Positions 1 to 6,751 of a stretch of 8,524 nucleotides of DNA are shown here, piece by piece. The notes under the pieces were generated by a model that was not told the DNA's origin, did no database searches, and worked only from the letters and a program-made list of their open reading frames with translations. This stretch comes from Actinomycetota bacterium. GTDB lineage: Bacteria; Actinomycetota; Actinomycetes; Nanopelagicales; Nanopelagicaceae. The DNA is taken from assembly GCA_009699165.1 (NCBI GenBank), contig WLOR01000062.1, positions 1 through 8,524 on the forward strand. The letters run 5' to 3'. The first letter of the stretch is position 1, and the number at the start of each line of letters is the position of its first letter. A program made the position numbers and the translations under genes.

Positions 1-283
1 CAACGTGATTTACATACTGCGAGATATTTCCCCAGAAAACTGCAACAAAGAATGCAGCAACCACCCAACCAATCTGCACACGATATTTCCAGAGGGCAAT
101 CAACCCAACCCCCAGAGCGATCTCCACAACCCCCGATGCCAGAACAACAAAATCTGCCTGTGATTGCAACAGCGTAGGAACCTGTGCTTGAAAATCCAGC
201 CGGCTAGTAGTCAGGTGCTTAAAACCTGCATAGGCAAGTGCTGCACCGAGGAGGATCTGTGCGGGTTTGCGGAGTGAGTTCAT
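1..283 (-). CDS. DoxX-family membrane protein, partial (C-terminus beyond left edge)
   Basis: This is the first 94 codons of a small integral membrane protein; the rest lies outside the window. The start is ATG at 281-283, preceded by a GAAGG ribosome-binding site 8 nt upstream. The translation begins MNSLRKPAQILLGAALAYAG, then has a short polar stretch with FQAQVPTLL, a second hydrophobic segment (VVLASGVVEIALGVGLIAL) and a third (GWVVAAFFVAVFWGN) ending in GNISQYVNHV. This layout of hydrophobic helices and the GNISQY signature fit the DoxX-like membrane proteins common in Actinobacteria. The biochemical role of this branch is not established. It lies 55 nt downstream of hsdR on the same strand, but has its own ribosome-binding site and is probably a chromosomal neighbour of the island rather than part of it. 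I am confident of the family and not of any function. Confidence 0.82.
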   Translation of the reverse strand, partial: MNSLRKPAQILLGAALAYAGFKHLTTSRLDFQAQVPTLLQSQADFVVLASGVVEIALGVGLIALWKYRVQIGWVVAAFFVAVFWGNISQYVNHV

Positions 284-338
284 TTACGAAACCTTCAATA
301 GGAAGAAATGCGCAAGCATTGTCGAAATGGTCTTTTGA

Positions 339-2675
339 TTATCCGGCTATTGCCGAATAGCAAGCATGTGGCAAGTACAAATTCTTCTGGAAGGTCAGGA
401 AAAGGTTTCGTACTTTACCGACCTCACCATTACCAACAACTGTAATTGCTTGATGAATATCGGCATACTTAATCTCAAGCAGTGTCTCTAACTTGCCTTC
501 TTCAAGCTCTCCTACTCCTGACTCCACATACTGAGATATTAAGAAGTCAATGAATTCGAGCTGTTTAGCTTCCAATCCATTTTCTATCATCGAACGGGAA
601 ACTTTCGCTCTCGATTTACGAGTAACAGGCTTGAGGGCATATTTTACAAACTCCAGCACATCAAATAGATCGCTATTTTCTGCATCGATTAACTCTTGAA
701 TAGAGAGCAGCTCGCTAGTGGGAAATCCTGCATCCTCTAACTGTTTGAGCAGCTTTGCTCGGGTCGAAGGAACAGACCAGAGCATGCGCAGTTCATCCTC
801 GTTCTTGAAAAGCTCTGGCATCTCCAAGGTATTAAAGAGAGATTCAAAAAATTCAGATAAGGACATAGGAGTGCCATCAACTGAATAGAACATCTTGGAT
901 GTCATATGTTGGAATTCGCGCTCTTTACCATCGGCTAACTTGATGACGATTTTTTCGCGCTTCTCTGGTGGCTCAACAGGGCCAACTGGTCCAGGACCTG
1001 GGTCAATGATCGGATCATCACCTGGCAGTGGTTGCAGTTCTGGTTCAACCGGCTCGCCATCCCACTCTGGATCATAGAAATTATGGGAGGCGTTCACAAA
1101 GTCGTGGATGGTGAAGAAATCTTTGCCGTCATAGAGACGGGTTCCTCGGCCAATAATCTGCTTGAACTCAATGATGGAGTTGATAGGACGCATCAAAACG
1201 ATATTTCTAATGTTGCGAGCATCTACTCCCGTAGATAGTTTCTGAGAGGTAGTCAGGATCGTCGGAATTGTCTTTTCGTTATCTTGGAAATCACGGAGGT
1301 ACTGATCCCCAATACTTCCCTCATCGGCCGTTACTCGAACGCAATAGGTAGTGTTGGGATTAGTTTTGCGCTCATTAATGATGTCTCGGATCATCAACGC
1401 GTGGGCTTGCGTTGCACAGAAGATAATCGTCTTCTCATTCGGATTAATCTTGGCCATCAAGAGTTCTAGGCGATAGACCTCGCGCTCACGGATGATGATG
1501 ACTCGGTTGAAATCAGCTCCCGTATAAAGCTTTCCTACCTCCGGCTCACCTGCAACGACCGTGTCATCTGAAACATAGGTGTAGTCATCGATGGTGGTTG
1601 CGTATTTGCGCACTCTAAAGGGGGTAAGAAAACCATCGCCTATTCCCTCTTTGAGTGAGTAGATATAGCGAGGCTCACCAAAGTAGGCATAGGTATCGAC
1701 GTTATCTCGACGCTTAGGGGTGGCTGTTAAACCTAATTGAACAGCAGGTGAGAAGTACTCAAGAATTGCACGCCAGTTTCCATCCTCTGTTGCACCACCA
1801 CGGTGGCACTCATCAACAATGATTAAGTCAAAGAAATCCCTGGGATACTCACCAAAGTTGGGAACTCCTGTCGATTCAGTCTCAAAGGTTTGAAAGATCG
1901 TGAAGAAAATATTTGCATTTGTCGGAACTTTTCCGTCTTTGCGCACTTCATCAGGGGTGATCCGTTTGAGTGCATCTTCTGGAAAAGGTGAAAACTCATT
2001 GAAAGCTTGATTGGCCAAGATATTTCTATCGGCAAGAAAGAGAATCCTGGGCCTGCGCTTTTTATCTCCTTGCAGGTTCCATCTGGTTTGAAAGAGTTTC
2101 CACGCAATGTGAAAGGCAATCTTTGTCTTACCTGTACCGGTGGCAAGGGTAAGAAGGAGTCTGTCATCTCCCTTTGCAATACCTTCTAGGACATTTTCTA
2201 CAGCCTTTTGTTGGTAGTAGCGAACAGGTTCGGTCCCACCCCTGCTCTCGAACTCAATCTCTCTAAACTCATCGATCAGCGCATTTTTAGGCTCATTGAT
2301 TAACTCCCAGAGTTGATCTGGTGTAGGGAAGTTCGCAACATCTTCCTCTTTACCCGTTTCTAAATTGATTTGGCGAATCATCTGTCCATTGGTAGTAAAG
2401 GCAAAGGGGAGGCCGAGTTTCTTGGCATCGCGAATTGCCTGGCTTACGCCTTCGCTATGGGGTAGATCCCACTTCTTCGCCTCTATTACAGCTAATCGCT
2501 TACCTTTGTACTCAAGAACGTAGTCTGCGATAGAAGGATCTGCCCGTCTACCAGCGCCAATGATTCTTCCCGCAGTAATTTGAACCTCGCGGCGAATAAG
2601 GTGGCTCTCCCAATTGGATTGAGCCAAAGCAGGATCAATGTGTTGGGCTCGCGTATCGGATTCAGTAAGTGCCAT
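339..2675 (-). CDS. hsdR: Type I restriction enzyme, R (motor/nuclease) subunit HsdR
   Basis: HsdR of 778 aa joins HsdM and HsdS, translocates DNA with ATP and cuts DNA lacking the cognate methylation. An N-terminal PD-(D/E)xK nuclease domain is visible: D51 in ADYVLEYKGK and E65-A-K67 in LAVIEAKKW. The superfamily 2 motor follows, with Walker A ATGTGKT (178-184), DEAD-like box DECH (288-291), motif III TATP (317-320) and motif VI QIIGRGTR (506-513). A proline/glycine/aspartate-rich linker (about 545-570) leads to a helical C-terminal domain like that of EcoEI-type R subunits, which docks on the methylase core. The length is close to that of EcoEI-type R subunits and shorter than EcoKI or EcoR124 HsdR. 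Its ATG overlaps the hsdS stop by one base (TAATG), so translation is probably coupled. All catalytic motifs are intact, so it should be active. Confidence 0.97.
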   Translation of the reverse strand: MALTESDTRAQHIDPALAQSNWESHLIRREVQITAGRIIGAGRRADPSIADYVLEYKGKRLAVIEAKKWDLPHSEGVSQAIRDAKKLGLPFAFTTNGQMIRQINLETGKEEDVANFPTPDQLWELINEPKNALIDEFREIEFESRGGTEPVRYYQQKAVENVLEGIAKGDDRLLLTLATGTGKTKIAFHIAWKLFQTRWNLQGDKKRRPRILFLADRNILANQAFNEFSPFPEDALKRITPDEVRKDGKVPTNANIFFTIFQTFETESTGVPNFGEYPRDFFDLIIVDECHRGGATEDGNWRAILEYFSPAVQLGLTATPKRRDNVDTYAYFGEPRYIYSLKEGIGDGFLTPFRVRKYATTIDDYTYVSDDTVVAGEPEVGKLYTGADFNRVIIIREREVYRLELLMAKINPNEKTIIFCATQAHALMIRDIINERKTNPNTTYCVRVTADEGSIGDQYLRDFQDNEKTIPTILTTSQKLSTGVDARNIRNIVLMRPINSIIEFKQIIGRGTRLYDGKDFFTIHDFVNASHNFYDPEWDGEPVEPELQPLPGDDPIIDPGPGPVGPVEPPEKREKIVIKLADGKEREFQHMTSKMFYSVDGTPMSLSEFFESLFNTLEMPELFKNEDELRMLWSVPSTRAKLLKQLEDAGFPTSELLSIQELIDAENSDLFDVLEFVKYALKPVTRKSRAKVSRSMIENGLEAKQLEFIDFLISQYVESGVGELEEGKLETLLEIKYADIHQAITVVGNGEVGKVRNLFLTFQKNLYLPHACYSAIAG
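346..361 (-). other. Small hairpin overlapping the 3' end of hsdR
   Basis: GCTATT and AATAGC form a perfect 6-bp stem around a 4-nt loop, within the last codons of hsdR. On the minus strand no T-run follows directly, so it is not a convincing Rho-independent terminator. It might stabilise the operon's 3' end or act with Rho, but it could equally be chance. Confidence 0.25.
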
Positions 2676-3883
2676 TAGGCGACTGCTTCCTCTTGTGTGA
2701 AGGCGCTACTCAGAAGGGATTGGCGAAGAGTAATTGCCAAACTTTTCTCAATTTTTAATTGCCCTCTTAAAGATTCTATCTCGGCAAAGGCACTATTAAG
2801 CGTTTTAACAATTGCCTTTTGTTCCGACTGCGAAACAATCGGAACCTTTATTTCTTTCAACTTACTAATAGTTAATTGCTGAAGTGCACTTCCGCTTGTA
2901 CCTGAGTCAAAAATTCTTCGGGCACTTCCAGATTTTAAGAAATAATACAGATAAGAGTTGCTAACTTCCTTCTTGCAGCGAAGCCAGGCTATCTGCGAGT
3001 TTAGATTTGATCCATCAAACTCCAGCGGAACAATTGCCAATTTTCCAATTTCACCTCGATTTGTTATTAAGATATCACCTGTCCTCAAGTGGCCCTTTCG
3101 CAATGACTCATGTTTTTGCGGTGAGATATAGAGGATATCCGTGTCATCCACAGTGCCATTGACAATGTTCTGCGCTCGTATAAATGGGACACCTGTTGAA
3201 ATCATTTCATTTTTCGTGGGATATTTTGAGGAGTGATTACCATCTCCCACTTCACAGATTTCGTCGATCGATTGCTCTTGAAGTGGCGAGCTATTAATAT
3301 TATCGGCACTAAAAGAGTCATTAAGCAGTGATTGGAGTAACTGATCGGCCTTTTCTTCACCAAGAGTTAGATTTTCCTCAAGCGAATCAATCTCGGCGAA
3401 TGCGCTATCGAGTTTCTCAACAATCTCGCGTTGCTTCTCTAGAGATGGTAGAGGAACCTCAATTCCAGCAATCTGATCTCTATTGAGTGATGGATAAGCT
3501 TGATCTTGACATAGATCACGAGCATCAATCGTCTGTAGAAAATAGAAGAGGTAACGGTCTAGACCCAAATCATTATTTGCTTTTATTGTGGCAAGATGGC
3601 TGGATACATATGCAGGCTTGCCTAGTACAACACGATGGTTTAGAAAAGTTGAAGCTCCACTTTTGGGGAACAATATCGTTCCAGATGAATGCAATTTCAA
3701 TCCCTTGGCACCTTCTAGTGTAAGGAGGTCTCTTGAAGTGTCGATACTTCCAATATGAATTGCACCAACATCAGAAGTTCTAACAAAAGGTAGCGAGCCG
3801 CCCTTAAATAATTCTTCATTTTGCGGGGCAGAATTGCCCGCTCCTACTTCAGCAAACTTGTCTAGACGAATAAACTGCGTCAT
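2675..3883 (-). CDS. hsdS: Type I R-M specificity subunit HsdS
   Basis: HsdS of 402 aa gives the complex its DNA target, a bipartite sequence read by two target-recognition domains (TRDs). TRD1 spans about residues 5-140 (with GAGNSAPQ, LPFVRTSDV and YPSLNRDQI) and is followed by conserved helical region 1 (144-190: PLPSLEKQREIVEKL then SAFAEIDSL). TRD2 spans about 205-347 (GVPFIRAQNI, GDILITNRGEIGK, SALQQLTI) and is followed by helical region 2 (348-395, with SAFAEIESL). The two helical regions are clear internal repeats that set the distance between half-sites. The start ATG overlaps the hsdM stop (ATGA) and an AAGG lies upstream inside hsdM; the stop overlaps the hsdR start. The two TRDs differ, so an asymmetric bipartite site is expected, but the sequence it recognises cannot be read from the protein. 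The gene is full length with no truncated copy nearby. Confidence 0.96.
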   Translation of the reverse strand: MTQFIRLDKFAEVGAGNSAPQNEELFKGGSLPFVRTSDVGAIHIGSIDTSRDLLTLEGAKGLKLHSSGTILFPKSGASTFLNHRVVLGKPAYVSSHLATIKANNDLGLDRYLFYFLQTIDARDLCQDQAYPSLNRDQIAGIEVPLPSLEKQREIVEKLDSAFAEIDSLEENLTLGEEKADQLLQSLLNDSFSADNINSSPLQEQSIDEICEVGDGNHSSKYPTKNEMISTGVPFIRAQNIVNGTVDDTDILYISPQKHESLRKGHLRTGDILITNRGEIGKLAIVPLEFDGSNLNSQIAWLRCKKEVSNSYLYYFLKSGSARRIFDSGTSGSALQQLTISKLKEIKVPIVSQSEQKAIVKTLNSAFAEIESLRGQLKIEKSLAITLRQSLLSSAFTQEEAVA

Positions 3884-5334
3884 AGCAAAGCCTTAATTCG
3901 CTTGAGAATTGCCTGGTTGTCCGCATCTAGTGCTTCTATCTCAGCAATAATCTCGGCTGGTGAGCGATGGATAACTTCATCATTTCCATTGGGGTTTTTG
4001 ACTGAGAGATCCCAAGTTTCTTGATTAACTGTTGAAACATCGACCGACCATGAAAGTTCTGAGTCCTTGGACTTCTTCTGTAGTTCGATGAAATCTTCTA
4101 AATCCTTTTCGTTAAGTGGATTAGTCTTGCCCATATTGCGTCCGGGTTTTAGCTGGTAGTACCAGATCTTCTTAGTTGGCTCGCCTTTTTTGAAGAACAG
4201 AACTACGGTCTTTACTCCTGCGCCTTGGAATGTGCCACCTGGACAATCTAGAATGGTATGAAGGTTATGGTTTTCAAGGAGCTCTTTACGGATAGCGACT
4301 GAGGCGTTATCGGAGTTGGATAGAAAAGTATTCTTAATGACAATACCGGCAGAGCCCCCTGCACGAAGGATTTTCATAAAGTGCTGCAAGAAAAGATAGG
4401 CGGTCTCACCAGTTTTAATGGGGAAGTTTTGTTGAACCTCAGCGCGCTCTTTGCCGCCAAAGGGAGGGTTGGCAAGAACTATGTCATAACGGTTCTTCTC
4501 TTGAATATCTGCAATGTTTTCACCCAAAGTGTTTGTGTGGAGCAAGTTAGGTGCATCGATGCCGTGCAAGATCATGTTCATGGTGCCGATGATGTAGGCC
4601 AGAGATTTCTTCTCTTTTCCATAGAAAGTCTTCTTTTGAAGCGTTGCTACTTCACTAGTTGTTAGCTGCTTTGATTCAGAGAGGTAGGCGAAGGATTCAC
4701 AGAGAAAGCCGGCAGAGCCTGCCGCGCCATCATAAATTGTTTGACCAATCTTTGGGGCGACAACTTTGATGATTGCTTTAATTAATGGGCGCGGTGTGTA
4801 GTACTCGCCACCATTGCGACCGGCATTACCCATGTTCTTGATCTTGTCTTCATATAGATGAGACATCTCATGGATTTCAGCACTGGTTTGAAATTTCAGT
4901 TGATCAACGAGTTCTAAGACTTCGCGTAGGTTGTAACCGCTTTGTAGCCGATTCTGGATTTCACCAAAAATCTCGCCTATCTTGTATTCAAGAGTATCTG
5001 GGCTCGTGGCACTGGACTTGAACTTTGCTAGAAAGGGAAAGAGTTCATTATTTACGAAATTTCGAAGGTCATCGCCTGTAAGTGCGGCGTTGTGATCGAT
5101 CTTTCCATCTTTAGTTTTAGGAACAGCCCACTCGGTCCAGCGATATTTTCCAGAGATGATGGGCGTGTATTTCTTGTTACCGAGCTCGGCTCCGACTTTG
5201 CGAGCGCTCTCTAGATCATCGATGTATTTGAGAAAAAGCACCCAGGAAGATTGCTCTACGTAATCGAGCTCGCTTCCGCACCCGGCATCCTTGTGGAGAA
5301 TGTCGTCTATATTCTTAAAGGTGTTCTCAAACAT
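3880..5334 (-). CDS. hsdM: Type I R-M adenine-N6 DNA methyltransferase subunit HsdM
   Basis: HsdM uses S-adenosylmethionine to methylate adenine-N6 in the site chosen by HsdS, protecting host DNA. From the ATG at 5332-5334 the protein has 484 aa. The N-terminal helical domain starts MFENTFKNIDDIL, as is usual for the family, and carries ELDYVEQSSWVLFLKYIDDL. GEYYTPRPL lies at about 176-184, AdoMet motif I YDGAAGSAGF at 201-210, and catalytic motif IV NPPF at 289-292 (DIVLANPPFGGKE). An upstream in-frame ATG at 5365-5367 would add 11 codons. I rejected it because the downstream ATG has a strong AGAAGGG ribosome-binding site 5 nt away, the family start fits, and the upstream ATG overlaps the proposed -10 box. 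It is the first gene of the hsdM-hsdS-hsdR operon; its stop overlaps the hsdS start by 4 nt. Confidence 0.97.
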   Translation of the reverse strand: MFENTFKNIDDILHKDAGCGSELDYVEQSSWVLFLKYIDDLESARKVGAELGNKKYTPIISGKYRWTEWAVPKTKDGKIDHNAALTGDDLRNFVNNELFPFLAKFKSSATSPDTLEYKIGEIFGEIQNRLQSGYNLREVLELVDQLKFQTSAEIHEMSHLYEDKIKNMGNAGRNGGEYYTPRPLIKAIIKVVAPKIGQTIYDGAAGSAGFLCESFAYLSESKQLTTSEVATLQKKTFYGKEKKSLAYIIGTMNMILHGIDAPNLLHTNTLGENIADIQEKNRYDIVLANPPFGGKERAEVQQNFPIKTGETAYLFLQHFMKILRAGGSAGIVIKNTFLSNSDNASVAIRKELLENHNLHTILDCPGGTFQGAGVKTVVLFFKKGEPTKKIWYYQLKPGRNMGKTNPLNEKDLEDFIELQKKSKDSELSWSVDVSTVNQETWDLSVKNPNGNDEVIHRSPAEIIAEIEALDADNQAILKRIKALL

Positions 5335-5339
5335 TTTGA

Positions 5340-5346
5340 CCCTTCT
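5340..5346 (-). promoter_or_regulatory. Ribosome-binding site of hsdM
   Basis: AGAAGGG lies 5 nt before the ATG at 5332-5334. It decides between two in-frame starts in favour of the shorter protein. It also contrasts with the EVE-HNH and mrr genes, which have no such site and look leaderless. Confidence 0.7.
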
Positions 5347-5365
5347 AGGCTTATTCAATAGGTAC

Positions 5366-5388
5366 AACTTACATTGGCTATCTGACAG
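5366..5388 (-). promoter_or_regulatory. Candidate RecA-NDp/PafBC-type DNA-damage promoter of hsdMSR
   Basis: On the minus strand the 9-mer CTGTCAGAT is followed by 8 nt (AGCCAATG) and TAAGTT. The mycobacterial LexA-independent damage promoter has consensus TTGTCRGTG-N8-TANNNT. Six of the first seven bases, the 8-nt spacer and the TANNNT box agree; the last two bases of the 9-mer do not. The predicted transcript would start near 5359-5360, leaving a leader of about 26 nt that carries the hsdM ribosome-binding site. It is the weakest of the three such elements, because the first base is C and TG is replaced by AT. Confidence 0.5.
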
Positions 5389-5485
5389 CGACTACGAACA
5401 AACGGCCCTTAACCCTCTGGGGTCTCATTCGACGGGATATTTTTCTCAAGCCATCCATAGATTCTTAAGACACAATCCATAAGGG

Positions 5486-6412
5486 TTATCCCTGAAACAC
5501 TACATCGCGGTGAAACTCGAGGTACTTGCCTTGATTTGCTTTAAAAATACCTACATTTGCCGAGTTTGCAATCGCCCACTGCTCCAAAACAATTGGGTTG
5601 AGCTCTGCAGAGACTAGTAAGTCGCCAGAGTTCTTGAAACTAATAAAACCTCGGTCAAATAAGTGGTCTACATGCGGCGAAAGCAATAGACCATTAAAAC
5701 CGTCGAGCTTCTCCTCCTTAGACGAAACTGACCACGGTTTAATATGGCTAGCTCGTAAATGCTTAATATTTGTAACGCCAGTGACTCGACAATGATCTTC
5801 AACGAGACGCACGTTTGCCTTGAAAATACCTTGTCCCCGTCTCGACTTTGTTAATTGAATCTTTTCTGGGTCGCCGTCTAAATGCCGAGCCAGAATCTCT
5901 AGTTCGATCTCATAGTCAGATTCAGAGTCGCTAACAGGAGCCAACTCGCGAGTCATTAAGTTCAGAGGGGCTTTGCTGATATTAATGAGCGCGAGTGCGA
6001 GACCTTCTTCTAACTCAACTAGGTAACGCTCTCTTCCCTTCCCTGTTTCATCAAGTGGGGCGGCCTTGGTTGTTAAGTACTCACCAATTATTTCAAGGTG
6101 CATTTTTGGAATAACCGGATCAGCTAACTGACTGAATTCGACTTCAACCAACCAGCCGATCTGTGACCAGTTGTTCGAGGAGTTCTCAAAGCTAGCGGGT
6201 TTGGGGGCTGAATAGGCACGCTTCTGCGCTACACCAATGGCTTTTACTTGTTGTTGTGCATATGCAAAAACAATATCTCCAGGTTCGACATTGGCCATAT
6301 TGTCATAGAAAGTATTTCGGGCTCCGTTGGCATTCTTAAAGGGTGACCACATGAAGCCACCAGGGACTTCATACTTATAGGTCTTATTTTGGTTCACCCA
6401 CCAGTAACGCAT
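5486..6412 (-). CDS. EVE-HNH modification-dependent (Type IV) restriction endonuclease
   Basis: This 308-aa protein fuses an N-terminal EVE-like (PUA/YTH-related) modified-base-reading domain to a C-terminal HNH nuclease. The EVE part (about 1-145) begins MRYWWVNQNKTYKYEVPGGF and contains MWSPFKNANGARN and EPGDIVFAY, typical of EVE domains fused to HNH nucleases such as VcaM4I, which cut DNA carrying modified cytosines. The HNH part (about 190-265) starts at RRGQGIFKANVR and has CRVTG (C208), LRASHIKPW with H223, NGLLLSP with N240, and HVDHLFDRGFI with H247 and H250. The expected role is cleaving foreign DNA with modified bases; the exact modification is not readable from sequence. The ATG follows a TAAAGT box by 6 nt and has no ribosome-binding site, so a leaderless mRNA is likely. 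It points away from mrr and lies 151 nt upstream of hsdM on the same strand. Confidence 0.9.
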   Translation of the reverse strand: MRYWWVNQNKTYKYEVPGGFMWSPFKNANGARNTFYDNMANVEPGDIVFAYAQQQVKAIGVAQKRAYSAPKPASFENSSNNWSQIGWLVEVEFSQLADPVIPKMHLEIIGEYLTTKAAPLDETGKGRERYLVELEEGLALALINISKAPLNLMTRELAPVSDSESDYEIELEILARHLDGDPEKIQLTKSRRGQGIFKANVRLVEDHCRVTGVTNIKHLRASHIKPWSVSSKEEKLDGFNGLLLSPHVDHLFDRGFISFKNSGDLLVSAELNPIVLEQWAIANSANVGIFKANQGKYLEFHRDVVFQG

Positions 6413-6418
6413 AGTGCA

Positions 6419-6441
6419 ACTTTACGGAACTTCGCTGACAA
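6419..6441 (-). promoter_or_regulatory. Candidate RecA-NDp/PafBC-type DNA-damage promoter of the EVE-HNH gene
   Basis: On the minus strand TTGTCAGCG is followed by 8 nt (AAGTTCCG) and TAAAGT. All of TTGTCRG, the last G of the 9-mer, the 8-nt spacing and TANNNT match the mycobacterial consensus TTGTCRGTG-N8-TANNNT. The hexamer lies at -12 to -7 relative to the A of the ATG at 6412, so the transcript would begin at the start codon (leaderless). No standard -35 box is present at normal spacing, which fits activator-dependent promoters of this class. Confidence 0.65.
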
Positions 6442-6466
6442 TAAGAAGGGACATGCTGGTCAGCGA
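6432..6466. repeat. 8-bp inverted repeat overlapping the EVE-HNH promoter
   Basis: TCGCTGAC (6432-6439) and GTCAGCGA (6459-6466) are perfect reverse complements 19 nt apart. The left arm is part of the damage-promoter element of the EVE-HNH gene. The right arm shares GTCAGCG but has no TANNNT box at the right distance, so it is not a second promoter. It may be an extra regulator half-site. Confidence 0.4.
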
Positions 6467-6483
6467 TTGCGGTCTGAAAGCAG

Positions 6484-6500
6484 CTGTGAATTTATCACAG
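6484..6500. promoter_or_regulatory. 17-bp palindrome, possible operator
   Basis: CTGTGA and TCACAG flank a 5-nt AT-only core (ATTTA). It looks like a dimeric regulator site. It resembles CRP/GlxR sites (TGTGA-N6-TCACA), but the core is one base short, so that assignment is doubtful. It lies 43 nt or more from either damage promoter, between the divergent genes. Confidence 0.35.
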
Positions 6501-6722
6501 GTTTGCAATTGCCAGTTTTAGGTACCAAAAGGTGCGCAAGAGGTCGTTTAGGTACTGCTTACACCTTTCGTCTCCTAACTCTTAATTTTCGACCATTTAT
6601 TCATCCCCAGAATCCTTAGTCACTATGAGATGAATGATTCGTGTTTATCGGTCGCACCTGATAATCAATACTTCTAATGACCAGGCAGTCTTCAGCTAAA
6701 ACCCTCCTGAAAGGTCTGTCCT

Positions 6723-6745
6723 TTGTCAGCCAGGGCATATATTCT
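6723..6745 (+). promoter_or_regulatory. Candidate RecA-NDp/PafBC-type DNA-damage promoter of mrr
   Basis: TTGTCAGCC is followed by 8 nt (AGGGCATA) and TATTCT. The first seven bases, the spacing and TANNNT match the consensus TTGTCRGTG-N8-TANNNT. TATTCT lies at -12 to -7 relative to the ATG at 6752, giving a leaderless transcript. TTGTCAGC begins 29 nt before the ATG, exactly as in the EVE-HNH promoter. Confidence 0.63.
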
Positions 6746-6751
6746 CCCGCT

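Larger units (their letters stand above)
6413..6751. other. Divergent intergenic region between EVE-HNH and mrr
   Basis: I see no supported gene in these 339 nt. Each end holds a RecA-NDp-like promoter. Between them lie an 8-bp inverted repeat (6432-6466), a palindrome (6484-6500), the perfect octamer palindrome GCAATTGC (6505-6512), a direct repeat TTTAGGTAC (6517-6525 and 6547-6555, 30-nt period) and a 7-bp inverted repeat AAAGGTG/CACCTTT (6528-6534 and 6562-6568). The roughly 280 nt between the two predicted transcription starts is long for a simple divergent promoter and may hold operators. Confidence 0.6.

Noticed and set aside
895..1077. Plus-strand open frame rich in serine, glycine and proline, antisense to hsdR
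   Set aside because: It is the mirror of the HsdR proline-rich linker, has no ribosome-binding site, and sits wholly inside a well-supported gene.
2770..3420. Possible recombining DNA repeats in hsdS from the two SAFAEI helical regions
   Set aside because: The protein repeats are clear but the underlying DNA has diverged, and there is no second hsdS or recombinase nearby, so a shufflon-type inversion is not supported.
5335..5367. Upstream in-frame ATG giving HsdM 11 extra residues
   Set aside because: The ATG overlaps the proposed -10 box, and the internal ATG has a good ribosome-binding site and the family's usual MFE.TFKNIDD start.
6484..6500. Assigning the CTGTGA/TCACAG palindrome to a CRP/GlxR regulator
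   Set aside because: The spacing between half-sites is one base shorter than the known CRP/GlxR consensus, so only a generic operator call is kept.
6677..6751. 25-codon N-terminal extension of mrr from an upstream ATG
   Set aside because: It has no ribosome-binding site, lacks similarity to Mrr N-termini, and contains the proposed promoter; the MTIGNFEYYF start fits the family.
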